A stretch of DNA of 64,000 nt from NCBI GenBank assembly GCA_042408665.1, contig JBHOQW010000163.1, positions 1 through 64,000 on the forward strand. Reading direction: 5' to 3'. This stretch comes from CAUJGQ01 sp042408665 (GTDB lineage: Bacteria > Chloroflexota > Dehalococcoidia > CAUJGQ01). This document shows, in pieces, positions 29,692 to 40,001 of this stretch; within the stretch, counting starts at the first letter, position 1, and each line of letters starts with the position of its first letter. A program made the position numbers and the translations under genes. The notes under the pieces are model-generated. The model was not told where the DNA came from and did not search any database. It was given only the letters and a program-made list of their open reading frames with translations.

Positions 29692-30765
29692 TTAGCCCAC
29701 GAGATCTTCGATCGGCACCGTGGCGTTCTGACGCACGAACCCGGCGCACACGGTGGAGACTCCCGCGTTTGCCGCACCGGCCACGACCAGCAAGATGTCG
29801 TCCGGCGACTCGGCGCCGCGGACAAACGCCTCGTCCGGCTGATCTTCCATACCGACCACGCGCCGGCCGAACCGGTGCCAGTCGGGCTTGGTCCGGCCGA
29901 AGTGCTCCCACAGGAAGCGCTTCACGTCCTGTTTGGACCAGCCACGCCGGGCGATGTGCTGCGCGTGCTCCGGCCCCATCACCACCGTGGAGGCGCCCAT
30001 CACGATCCGGGACGGATCCTCGTTCAGGGTGCGGCGGAAGAGCCCGCCGCCGTAGGACATCGAATCGGCGATGGTAAGCAAGATCTCCTCCGGCACCTGG
30101 GTGCCGCGGTGATCCACATACACGTCGCCCCGGATCATCTGCACGGTGACGGTGCTGGTCTCAGGGGCAAAGCCGCGCTCCACGTGCAGCGGCTCCCAGG
30201 GGCTCTCCTCCTCGTTCTCAGCGATGCAGCAACTGTACTTGGCCGGCGTGCCCTGCGTGCTCTGGTCCAGCTCGCGCGGTCGGATGCCGAACACGTTCAT
30301 GATGATCAGGCGCAGCGCCCGCCCGACGGTGGCGTTGGCCCGGTCGCCGGGGCCAAACACGTTTCCCTTGCTGTTGAACCCCAGCCGCTCGCGGATCGGG
30401 CCGTTGACGATGATGAGCGGCGCCTGGCCGGTGGTGCTCTGCAGGAGCCCGGGGCGCTCGGCGTCGATGCGCCGGAAGGCTTCCAGCGCCGCCAGCACCA
30501 CCGGGAAGTACTCCGGCCGGCAGCCGGCCATGACGGCGTTAATCGCCGCCTGGCGTACCGTGCACTGCCGGTACAGGTGCTCCAACGTCACGACCACCTC
30601 ATCCGGGTGGCGGCGGGTGTGGGCCAGAAACTCGTCCACAAACTCCGGCAAAGGGGGCACCACCGGCAGGCCGTCCGTCCACCCCTGCTCGTAGCAATAC
30701 TCGATGGCGGCCCGCGCGCTGCGCACGCCTTCCACCGTGAGCTCGGTCTCGGTAGCCCGCGTCAT
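29692..30765 (-). CDS. Partner protein of the UGSC selenoprotein, function unknown
   Basis: A 357-residue cytosolic protein. I do not recognise a named family. Conserved-looking segments are WTDGLPVVPPLPEFVDEFLAHT, QAPLIIVNGPIRERLGFNSKGNVFGPGDRANATVGRALRL, a Cys pair in KYSCCIAENEEESPW, DSMSYGGGLFRRTL, and DDILLVVAGAANAGVSTVCAGF. The last resembles a nucleotide- or metal-binding loop. ATG at 30765 with AGGAG 8 bases before; an in-frame start at 30816 adds 17 residues. It is 108 bases behind the UGSC gene on the same strand. The adjacency suggests a joint function, perhaps thiol or metal redox chemistry; that is inference. Confidence 0.7.
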   Translation of the reverse strand: MTRATETELTVEGVRSARAAIEYCYEQGWTDGLPVVPPLPEFVDEFLAHTRRHPDEVVVTLEHLYRQCTVRQAAINAVMAGCRPEYFPVVLAALEAFRRIDAERPGLLQSTTGQAPLIIVNGPIRERLGFNSKGNVFGPGDRANATVGRALRLIIMNVFGIRPRELDQSTQGTPAKYSCCIAENEEESPWEPLHVERGFAPETSTVTVQMIRGDVYVDHRGTQVPEEILLTIADSMSYGGGLFRRTLNEDPSRIVMGASTVVMGPEHAQHIARRGWSKQDVKRFLWEHFGRTKPDWHRFGRRVVGMEDQPDEAFVRGAESPDDILLVVAGAANAGVSTVCAGFVRQNATVPIEDLVG

Positions 30766-30873
30766 CCTTACGCTCCTGTGCACGCTTCTTTTCAGGTCCG
30801 ATTGGGGCGGCCTCATGGCGGCCGACCGCCGCGCCGGCCGCTCTGGCCGCGCGTGCGGGAGGCGCCCTCTGGC

Positions 30874-31437
30874 TCAGCCACTGGCCGCGGCGTCCTGCGC
30901 CTCCGCTAGACCGAGCAGGGCGAGCACCGCCGGCAGCGCTTCGCGTGCGCGCTGTTTGACCTCCTCTGGGCCTAGGCTGCTGATCGGGTGCGTGATCACG
31001 GCGCAGCGGTAGTTGGGGAAGCCACGCTGGCGCGCCATGACATCCGCGGTGTGGGTGAAGGCGCTGGTGATGACCGCCGCCGCAGGGATACCGCGCTGCT
31101 CGAAGAGCGTGCCGTCGGCCACACTGGCCGCGCTGCACGACCCTCAGTCGCCCACCCCGGCGATCACCACGTCGCACGTGGCCGCCAGCTCGTCCGCCAG
31201 GGCGGCCGGCGCCGGCAGGGCGAAGCTGGGCTTGCGGCGCAGCACCACGCCCTTCAGGGCGTAGCGCTCGCGCAGCAGGTCGGCGATCGCCGTGAGCACA
31301 CCGTCCGCGTTCGCCTTGCCGTTGTCCACCAGCCCCACGGTGGCGCCGTCTAGGGTCGTGCGCCGTCGCGGCGCGAGGGCGTAGCGCCGCTCCTCCCACG
31401 CCCCTCTCGGGTTCAGTAGGATGCCCGCCTGCGTCAT
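30874..31437 (-). CDS. UGSC-family selenoprotein, TGA read as selenocysteine
   Basis: Read through the in-frame TGA at 31144-31146, this gene is 187 residues with Sec at position 98. Around it the protein reads VVIAGVGD-U-GSCSAASVADG, the Sec-Gly-Ser-Cys motif that gives the UGSC (seleno)protein family its name. Both sides look like one protein: the N-terminus has GATVGLVDNGKANADG and a predicted Rossmann-like strand, and the part after TGA continues EQRGIPAAAVITSAF, RCAVITHPISSLG. A two-step hairpin lies just behind the TGA. Start is ATG 31437 (MTQAGILLNPRGAW). A standard gene finder would report two truncated frames. Sec insertion also needs selA/B/C/D, which are not in this window. Confidence 0.75.
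31108..31139 (-). promoter_or_regulatory. Candidate bacterial SECIS hairpin
   Basis: In the mRNA, the fifth to 36th base after the UGA. Lower stem CGUGC/GCACG, a small internal loop, then a perfect 5-bp upper stem CGGCC/GGCCG with loop AGUGU. The apical loop begins 19 bases behind the UGA and has a G in its first two positions, as asked of bacterial SECIS elements (16-37 bases, G near the loop start). It is inside the coding sequence, as expected in bacteria. Confidence 0.65.
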
Positions 31438-31498
31438 CTGGTTCCCTCCGTCCGTTCGGTTTTGAGATGCGTCTCCGACGCCGACGCCGTTCGCCCCG

Positions 31499-33187
31499 TC
31501 ACCGGTCCAACCACAGCTCCAGGCGATACATCGCCTGCCGCGTGAACTCGAGCTGCCAGTTCTTGACATAGGCCCAGCGGGCCTCATAGCCATTGGGGCT
31601 GTGCGTCACGATAAACGGCGTGTACTTGGCCAGCAAGGCAATCTGGATGTCTTTGACCAGTTTGAGATGCTCATTGCGGTCCAGGGTTTGCTCGGATTTC
31701 TCGATGAGGCGATCAACCTCCGGGTCTTTGAGGCCCAGGGATTGCCAGACGTGTTGCGGGTCGGTGTGCTGTAACCTGATGATCTGCTGGGGCGTTTCGT
31801 ACGCGGGCAGGGAGCTGTACGAGGTTTCCCAGTCCCCAGTGCGCATGCGCTGCTGCCCCCACTCGGGCAGCGGCAGGGAGACCGGCCGGACCTTGAGGCC
31901 GACCTTGGACGCTTGCTGCTGGAAGATCTCCATCCCCTGGTTGTTGCGCGGGTTGCTGACGCCGATGACCTCAATTTCGTGGTTGAAGTCCACGCCGGCG
32001 GCCTCCAGCAGCTGCCGTGCCGCCCGCAGGTCCTGCCGGAAGTACTGCTCGGTCTGTCTGGAGTCGAGCACGTAGTCGGTGAGGGCCGGCGGCACCGGAC
32101 CGGTAGCCACCTTGCCGCGACCGTCCTCCAGCAGGTTCAGGTATTGCTGCCGATCGATGAGGCGGTACAGCGCCTCGCGGGCGCGCACGTCGCGCCAGGG
32201 GTGCTTGGCCACGTTGGCCCACAGGCAATACACCTGAGACGAGAGGTACTCGTCGATCACGATCTTCGGGCCGAGGTCCCGCCGCAGTTGATCGACGAAG
32301 GTGGGCAGCGCGCTCCAGACGTGAATCTGCTCGCTGCGGAACGCCGCCTCCTGCGCGGCGGTGTCGGGGATGTACCGAATCTCCCGCTCGTCGAGGTACG
32401 GCAGCCCCCTGCCCGCCTCACGGAAGCCATCCCAGCGCCGGTACAGGTAGCGGGCGTTCAGTTGATACTCGACGAGTTGGTAGGGTCCACTGCCCACCGG
32501 CCAGGCGGTGTCCAGGTTGTCTAAAAGCTCCTGCGGGATGATGCACTGGGAGTTGACGTGGCCCAGGCAGTTGGCGCTGAACAGGTAGGCGTTGGGCGCC
32601 TTCAGCTTGAACACCACCGTGCGCGTGTCCGGCGCCTGCACGCTGGCCATCGACCCTTCTTGAAAGAGGCGGGCGGCGCGCGGGTTGGCCAGCACGTAGA
32701 GCTGCGTCTTAACCACGTCCTCGGCACTGATCGGGCGGCCGTTGACCGGCGCCCGCTCCTGGTATTTGAGGCCGGGCTTCAGCGTGAAGATGACGGTGAG
32801 CGGGTCCGGCTGCTCGACGCGCTCCGCCGCCTCCAGCACGTACTCGCGGGCGGGGTCCATGCCGAAGCGGAAGGAGATCAGCCGGTCGAAGACGTGCACG
32901 CCCTGCAGGAACTGCCCCTGGGGGCCGCTCGTCACGGCGTTGAGGTTGTTGCTGCTGTCCGCGACGTACCACAGGAACCGTCCACCACGCTTCGGCGTCT
33001 GGGTGGCGGCGGCCGCGCCCGGACCGGCTGCCTCCCCGCGCCCACCCACGGCTGGGGCGCCGCTTTGTCCCTGGCCGCGGCAGGCCACCGCCAGGGCCGC
33101 CGACCCCGCCAGCCAGCCTAGGCCGCACCGCAGCAGGCGGCGGCGGTTGTAGCGCGACCCGCTTGCTCCGACATCCCTGCCGGCCAT
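31499..33187 (-). CDS. ABC transporter solute-binding lipoprotein (peptide/nickel family)
   Basis: A 562-residue family 5 extracellular solute-binding protein (DppA/OppA/NikA type). Tat-type signal with the twin-arginine NRRRLLR at about residues 15-20 and lipobox AVAC (Cys36), so exported folded and lipid-anchored. Core motifs: LKPGLKYQERAPVNGRPISAEDVVKT, VGSGPYQLVEY, LDEREIRYIP. Peptides, nickel or other ligands are possible. No permease or ATPase gene is adjacent, so its partners are elsewhere. ATG at 33187 with GGGAGGG before it. It is the first gene of the group with the UGSC gene 61 bases behind. Confidence 0.88.
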   Translation of the reverse strand: MAGRDVGASGSRYNRRRLLRCGLGWLAGSAALAVACRGQGQSGAPAVGGRGEAAGPGAAAATQTPKRGGRFLWYVADSSNNLNAVTSGPQGQFLQGVHVFDRLISFRFGMDPAREYVLEAAERVEQPDPLTVIFTLKPGLKYQERAPVNGRPISAEDVVKTQLYVLANPRAARLFQEGSMASVQAPDTRTVVFKLKAPNAYLFSANCLGHVNSQCIIPQELLDNLDTAWPVGSGPYQLVEYQLNARYLYRRWDGFREAGRGLPYLDEREIRYIPDTAAQEAAFRSEQIHVWSALPTFVDQLRRDLGPKIVIDEYLSSQVYCLWANVAKHPWRDVRAREALYRLIDRQQYLNLLEDGRGKVATGPVPPALTDYVLDSRQTEQYFRQDLRAARQLLEAAGVDFNHEIEVIGVSNPRNNQGMEIFQQQASKVGLKVRPVSLPLPEWGQQRMRTGDWETSYSSLPAYETPQQIIRLQHTDPQHVWQSLGLKDPEVDRLIEKSEQTLDRNEHLKLVKDIQIALLAKYTPFIVTHSPNGYEARWAYVKNWQLEFTRQAMYRLELWLDR

Positions 33188-33498
33188 GGCCCCCTCCCTC
33201 TCGCGTACCGTGGCCACGGGCATCCCGCCGCTGGGCCGGCGACCGCGGTGAAAGCCGCTTGAGCGGAGCCGGCCGGCGCGCAGCTTGCCGGCGAGCGGAC
33301 CGTGTTCGGTCCTTCAGAACCCGCCGACCTGAGCTTGAATGCGGGCGATGGGAGCGGTCATCGGTCGGCTCCCACGAACTCAACGGATCGCCGATTGTGG
33401 ATAGATCACAACGGGGCAGCGGCCGCCCGCCGGTCCGTTCCGCCTGGAAGCCGGGCGCGGCCGCTGCCGAACGGGGAACGCTGCGCGCCACTCGGCGG
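33188..33498 (-). other. Upstream region of the solute-binding gene
   Basis: 311 bases with no coding frame. It contains the dyad listed at 33395. No clear terminator for thiC was seen. Confidence 0.35.
33395..33411. promoter_or_regulatory. Dyad TTGTG-N7-CACAA
   Basis: A 5-base inverted repeat with a 7-base gap, 208 bases before the start of the solute-binding gene. Similar in shape to CRP/FNR-type sites but with wrong spacing for CRP (TGTGg-N5-TCACA). Operator role is a guess. Confidence 0.3.
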
Positions 33499-35280
<1,782 letters not shown>

Positions 35281-35327
35281 GGTGCCTCCCTCGCGGTGCT
35301 GGGGCCCGGCGGGAGAGCGGGGAACGG

Positions 35328-35359
35328 AAAACCCCACCGTCTGGGGGAGAGCGGTGGGG
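35328..35359 (-). terminator. Rho-independent terminator of the TPP riboswitch
   Basis: In the mRNA: CCCCACCG, 12-base loop, CGGTGGGG, then four U. It lies between the aptamer and thiC, as an expression platform should. Confidence 0.85.
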
Positions 35360-35377
35360 CGGAGGTGCTGGCCTTCG

Positions 35378-35460
35378 GTCCCTGCGCTGGCATTACCCAG
35401 ATCAGGTGGTGACGGTCGGCGGCGGATCGGCCGCCCTCTCAGCCCGGCTCCCCGAGCTCC
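35378..35460 (-). promoter_or_regulatory. TPP riboswitch aptamer
   Basis: Minus strand reads GGGGAGCC..GGCTGAGAGGG, a variable stem, then GACC..CACCTGATCTGGGTAATGCCAGCG.AGGGA. These are the thi-box signatures (CTGAGA and the CCTGATCTGGGTAATACCAGCGTAGGGA segment; here TAATGCCAGCGCAGGGA). It ends about 20 bases before the terminator. When TPP is bound, thiC transcription should stop early. Confidence 0.95.
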
Positions 35461-35541
35461 CGTGGCGCCCTATGCGGTTGTCAATCGGATCATACGCGGC
35501 CCGTCCACCGGGTCAAGCCGGTGGGCACGAGGTGAGCGCTC

Positions 35542-36900
35542 TCACAGCAGCCCCAGCTTGTGGGCGGCCTGCCGCAGCTCGGCGCGGAAGTCGGGGTGGG
35601 CGATGGAGATGATGGCCTGGGCCCGCTCCCGCAGGCTCTTGCCCTCCAAGTTGACGACGCCGTGCTCGGTGACCAGGTAGTCCACCATGTAGTTGGGCAC
35701 GGCCACAACCTGGTAGGGGCCGTGCGGGATCTGGGGGACGATGCGCGAGGCGCGGCCTCCCTGCGCGGTGCTGAGCAGGCAGTACACGCCGCGGCCGCCT
35801 TTGGCGTAGTGGCTGCCCACGATGAAGTCGAAGTTGCCGCCGATGCCGGCGATGGGTAGGGTACCCAGGAAGTTGATCACCACCTGGCCGGTGAGGTCCA
35901 CGGCCAGCACGTTGTTCACGGCCACGAAGTTCTCGATCTCGGCCACGACCTTGAGGTTGGCCACGCGTGGTACGGTGCGAAACTCGAACAGGTCCGGGTG
36001 CTCGCTCACGAAGCGGACGGCCTCTGCCATGCGCGGGTCGTTAGGGTTGCCGATGAGGCCGGCCGTCACCACCTTGCCCCGGTCCACGTTCTTGTGGGCG
36101 CCGGTCACCACTCCATCGCGCACCAGCTCCACCACGCCGGGGAAGATCAGCTCGCTGTGCACGCCCAGGTCGTGCCGGTCACGGAGAAACTCCACCGTGG
36201 CCTCGGCCGCCGGCCCCACCCCTACCTGGAAGGTGTCGCGGTCGCGGATCAGTGTGGCGGCGTTGGCGCCCACCACCTGCGCCGCCTCCAGCTCATCCGG
36301 CGGCGTGGCAGCCAGAGGGCGGCTGGGCAGGGTACTTCCCTGTGGCGCGGGGGGAAGGAGGGCGTGCACCTGGGAGAGGTGCACGCGCGCGCTGGTGCGT
36401 GGCAGCGACGGGTCGATCTCGCCGATCACCACGCGGGCGGTGGCGAAGCCGATCTCCCAGAACCAGGGCACCACCCCCAGGCTGACGAAGCCGTCCTCAT
36501 CCGGCGGGCTGATGCGGGTCAGGTACACGTCGGGAGACTGATACAGGCGGCCGCGGTCGGGGTTGGCCACCCGTTCCGGGTTAAGCAGCCCGAAGGAGAG
36601 CGGCACGAACTCCACCTGCCCCGCGGCGATGGCTTCACGCGAGTTCGTGCCGGGGTACATATCGCACACGCGGAAGGCGTCGCCGAACTCGGGCTTGAAC
36701 CAGGGGAACTGGTACCACGTGGTGTGGTGCAGCATGGTGACGCCGCGCAGCCGCTCCCGGTCGTTGACAATGGCCGGTACCAGGCTGAGCGGCTCCATGT
36801 GCACCCCCCACAGCACCACGTCCCCCGGCCGGATGAGCGCCACGGCCGCCTCCGGCGTCATCAGCTTGTCCCGGTACCGGGCGGGAACCTCCACCGTCAT
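35542..36900 (-). CDS. Acetyl-CoA hydrolase/CoA-transferase family protein
   Basis: A 452-residue protein of the Cat1/4-hydroxybutyrate CoA-transferase family. Segments PEAAVALIRPGDVVLWGV, GPAAEATVEFL, DLGVHSELIFPGVVELVRDGVVTGAHKNVDRGKVV (with the catalytic Glu of HSE) and GIGGNFDFI (oxyanion-hole loop) match. Catalyses hydrolysis of acyl-CoA or transfer of CoA between acetate and another acid. ATG at 36900 with GGAGG 8 bases upstream. It diverges from alaS. Confidence 0.88.
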   Translation of the reverse strand: MTVEVPARYRDKLMTPEAAVALIRPGDVVLWGVHMEPLSLVPAIVNDRERLRGVTMLHHTTWYQFPWFKPEFGDAFRVCDMYPGTNSREAIAAGQVEFVPLSFGLLNPERVANPDRGRLYQSPDVYLTRISPPDEDGFVSLGVVPWFWEIGFATARVVIGEIDPSLPRTSARVHLSQVHALLPPAPQGSTLPSRPLAATPPDELEAAQVVGANAATLIRDRDTFQVGVGPAAEATVEFLRDRHDLGVHSELIFPGVVELVRDGVVTGAHKNVDRGKVVTAGLIGNPNDPRMAEAVRFVSEHPDLFEFRTVPRVANLKVVAEIENFVAVNNVLAVDLTGQVVINFLGTLPIAGIGGNFDFIVGSHYAKGGRGVYCLLSTAQGGRASRIVPQIPHGPYQVVAVPNYMVDYLVTEHGVVNLEGKSLRERAQAIISIAHPDFRAELRQAAHKLGLL

Positions 36901-37337
36901 GCCACCACCTCCACCTGTTCCACCGTCATCCCACGTCGCGCGCCGGCGGTAGCGCGCCCGACACGGGCGCCCGGCCGTGCGTGCACCCGTACCGGTCGCC
37001 GACACTGTGGGGCACACGCCGCACGTTGGCAACGGGTGCCCGCACCAAACTTGGCCGACCGGGATTGTGCGCTCGACACAAGCGCGGGCAGACGCATGCC
37101 ACGCTGGTGAAATGGTCGGTCTACGCGCCTGCCGGTGCGCGCTCGATATCTTCGGTAGCGGGCCGGCGTCCGCGGGCGTGGGGGCTTCCCCGGGGCGCCG
37201 GCCCGCGCCATGCCCTTCGGCCCATCACGGCCGCCAACGCTCGGTCCCGCCCAGCCCGCCGGCGAGGGGCTGAAGGGTGGGGAAGCCGCCTGCTATACTG
37301 CGTTCACCACCTCCACATAAAAGGCGAACCGGTCGCG
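36901..37337. other. Divergent region before alaS
   Basis: 437 bases between two divergent genes. No coding frame or T-box was established. The alaS promoter is at 37291. Confidence 0.4.
37291..37299 (+). promoter_or_regulatory. Extended -10 promoter of alaS
   Basis: TGC-TATACT; start predicted about 32 bases before the ATG at 37338. The -35 is poor, typical for an extended -10. Confidence 0.6.
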
Positions 37338-40001
37338 ATGCCAAAAACCCTGACCACCGACCAGGTGCGCGAGGCGTTCACGCGCTTCTTCGTGGAGCGC
37401 GGCCATCGTCCGCTGGAGTCCGCCTCGCTGGTGCCAGTGGATGACCCCACCCTCCTGTTCACCAGCGCTGGCATGGTGCCCTTCAAACCCTACTTCATGG
37501 GCCGCGCTGTGCCGCCCGCCCGCCGGCTGACCACGGTGCAGCGCTGCTTCCGCACCACCGACATCGAGAGCGTGGGGGACACCACGCACCACACGTTCTT
37601 CGAGATGCTGGGCAACTTCTCGGTGGGCGACTACTTCAAAGAAGAGGCCATCCCCTGGGCGTGGGAGTTCTGCACTAAGGTGCTGGGGCTGCCGGCAGAG
37701 CGGCTGTGGATCACGGTGTACACCGACGACGACGAGGCCGCCGCCATCTGGCGCCGCCTCGGCTGGCCGGAGGAGCGCATCCTGCGCTACGGCGCCGACG
37801 AGGGTAACTTCTGGTATTCCGGCGACGTCGGCCCCTGCGGCCCCTGCTCGGAGCTGCACTTCGACTTCGGTGAGGAGTTCGGCTGTGGGCCGGCCTGCGA
37901 GCCCAAGCACGACTGCGGCCGCTTCCTCGAGATCTGGAACCTGGTGTTCATGACCTACATGCGGCACGAGGACGGCTCGCTCACGGAGCTGCCCCAGAAG
38001 AACATCGACACCGGTGCCGGCCTGGAGCGGGTGGCCATGGCGGTACAAGGCGTGCGCTCCACCTACGAGACGGACGGCCTGCGCGCCCTGCTGGAGGCCG
38101 CCTCCGCCCTCTGCGGCCAGCCCTACGGGCGCGACCCGAAGGCGGACCAGGCCCTGCGCGTGGTGGTGGACCACGCCCGCGCCGTGACGTTCCTCATCGC
38201 CGACGGCGTGCTCCCCTCCAACGAGGGGCGTGGCTACGTGCTGCGCCGTGTCCTGCGCCGGGCGGTGTTCTTCGGTCGCACGGTGGCCATGCCGGCTGGC
38301 TTCATGGAGCGGATGGCGGGACACGTCATCGCCCAATTCCAGGGGCGCTACCCGCACCTCACCCGCGAGGAGCGCTTGATCCGATCGGTCATCGCGCGCG
38401 AGGAGTCGCTCTTCCGCGAGACGCTGGAGCGTGGCCTGGCCAAGTTGGATGAACTGCTGGACGAGGTGCGCGGCACCGCCGACGCCCTACCCGGCGAAGA
38501 GGTCTACCGCCTGTACGAGACCTACGGCGTTCCCAAGGAGCTCACCGCCGAGGTCGCCGCCCAGCACGGCCTTGCCGTCGACGAGGAGGGCTACCGGCGG
38601 GCCTTGGAGGCGGCGCGTGAACGCGCCCGCGCTGCCTCGGCCGCGCGCTTCACCATGCGCGCCCAGGAGCTGGCCGACGCCTTCGCCCGCCTGGTCGGTC
38701 ACGGCGAGCGCTTCTGCGGCTACGACCGCACCGAGCTGGTCACCCACGTCACCGGCATCATTCACGATAGTGTGCTGGTGGACAGCGCCGAGGAGGGGCA
38801 GGAGGTGCTCGTCGTCTTGCACGAGACCCCTTTCTACCCGGAGGGCGGTGGCCAGGTAGGCGACGCGGGCACGATCATCGGTGAGCGTGGCCGGGTCCAG
38901 GTAACCGACACCCGCCGCGACGCGTCCGGCATTATCTACCACGTGGGGCGGGTGACGACCGGCGTGCTCTCCCTGCACGATGAGGTGCGCGCCGAGGTGG
39001 ACCGGGCGCGCCGACAGGACGCGGCCCGCAATCACACCGGCACCCACCTGTTGCACGCCGCCTTGCGGCGCGTGCTCGGCGAGCACGTGCACCAACGCGG
39101 CTCGCTGGTGGCCCCCGATCGCTTGCGCTTCGACTACAACTACCAAGAGGCCCCCAACCCGGACCAGCTCGCCGAGGTGCGCATGCTCGTCAACGAGCGC
39201 GTACGCATGGATGTGCCGGTGCGCACGCGTGAGACCACGCTGGAGCAGGCGCGCGCCGAAGGGGTGCTCGCCATCTTCGGTGAGAAGTACGGCGACCGGG
39301 TGCGCGTGGTGGAAATCAACGGCGATGGCCGGGAGCGGCCCTTCAGCGCGGAGCTGTGCGGCGGCACCCACGTGCACGATACGGGCGAGATCGGCGGCCT
39401 GTTCATCATCTCCGAGGGCAGCATCGGCTCCGGCCTGCGCCGCATCGAGGCGCTCACCGGCGCCGCCGCCGAGCGGTGGATCGCCGAGCAGATCCGCATC
39501 CTGGACGGCGCCGCCCGCCGGTTGGGCGTCAACCCGTGGGAGCTGGAGCAGAAAATCATCGCCCTGCAGGAGGAGCTGGCCGCCGAACGACGGCGGGCGG
39601 AGGCGTTGGAGCGCGAGTCCGGACGCCGCCAGGCCCACATGCTCGCCCAGCAGGCGGAGACCATCGGCGACGCCAAGCTGGTGGTGGGCGAGGTGCGCGT
39701 GGCGGGTGTGGAGACGATGCGCGAGATCGCCGACGAGATCAAGCGCGCGCTGGGTCGCTCGCTGATCATCCTCGGTGCGGTGGTCGGCGACCGACCGCAG
39801 TTCCTCGTCATGGCGCACGAGCTGGACGAGCGGGTGCACGCCGGCAACCTGGTGCGCGAGATCGCCCGCGCGGCCGGCGGTGGTGGCGGCGGACCGCCGC
39901 GCATGGCCCAGGGCGGTGGCCGGGACCCCGCGAAGCTGGCAGACGCGCTGGCGCTGGGCCGGCGCCTGGCAAGGGAGCAGCTCGCCGGTGGACACGGATG
40001 A
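37338..40001 (+). CDS. alaS: Alanyl-tRNA synthetase
   Basis: An 887-residue class II synthetase that charges tRNA-Ala. The catalytic domain opens TDQVREAFTRFFVERGH, with motif 2-like HHTFFEMLGNFSVGDYFKEEAI; the editing domain has NHTGTHLLHAAL and later CGGTHVHDTGEIGGLF; the C-terminal domain carries the Gly-rich GGGGGGPPRMAQGGGRDP. The ATG at 37338 (MPKTLTTDQ) is the family start; the longer open frame to 36981 is an Arg-rich artefact. The following gene overlaps by 14 bases. Confidence 0.97.
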   Translation: MPKTLTTDQVREAFTRFFVERGHRPLESASLVPVDDPTLLFTSAGMVPFKPYFMGRAVPPARRLTTVQRCFRTTDIESVGDTTHHTFFEMLGNFSVGDYFKEEAIPWAWEFCTKVLGLPAERLWITVYTDDDEAAAIWRRLGWPEERILRYGADEGNFWYSGDVGPCGPCSELHFDFGEEFGCGPACEPKHDCGRFLEIWNLVFMTYMRHEDGSLTELPQKNIDTGAGLERVAMAVQGVRSTYETDGLRALLEAASALCGQPYGRDPKADQALRVVVDHARAVTFLIADGVLPSNEGRGYVLRRVLRRAVFFGRTVAMPAGFMERMAGHVIAQFQGRYPHLTREERLIRSVIAREESLFRETLERGLAKLDELLDEVRGTADALPGEEVYRLYETYGVPKELTAEVAAQHGLAVDEEGYRRALEAARERARAASAARFTMRAQELADAFARLVGHGERFCGYDRTELVTHVTGIIHDSVLVDSAEEGQEVLVVLHETPFYPEGGGQVGDAGTIIGERGRVQVTDTRRDASGIIYHVGRVTTGVLSLHDEVRAEVDRARRQDAARNHTGTHLLHAALRRVLGEHVHQRGSLVAPDRLRFDYNYQEAPNPDQLAEVRMLVNERVRMDVPVRTRETTLEQARAEGVLAIFGEKYGDRVRVVEINGDGRERPFSAELCGGTHVHDTGEIGGLFIISEGSIGSGLRRIEALTGAAAERWIAEQIRILDGAARRLGVNPWELEQKIIALQEELAAERRRAEALERESGRRQAHMLAQQAETIGDAKLVVGEVRVAGVETMREIADEIKRALGRSLIILGAVVGDRPQFLVMAHELDERVHAGNLVREIARAAGGGGGGPPRMAQGGGRDPAKLADALALGRRLAREQLAGGHG

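Noticed and set aside
31144..31146. The TGA as a nonsense mutation making a pseudogene
   Set aside because: The frame is intact on both sides, the GSC that follows matches a known Sec family, and the hairpin is in the right place. Still possible if no Sec genes exist.
37271..37290. T-box-like AGGGTGG string before alaS
   Set aside because: Only the first seven bases match the T-box; it lies upstream of the -10, so it would not be transcribed.
36981..37337. Upstream extension of alaS by 119 codons
   Set aside because: Arg/Ala-rich, unlike AlaS, and contains the probable promoter; the start with family sequence is at 37338.
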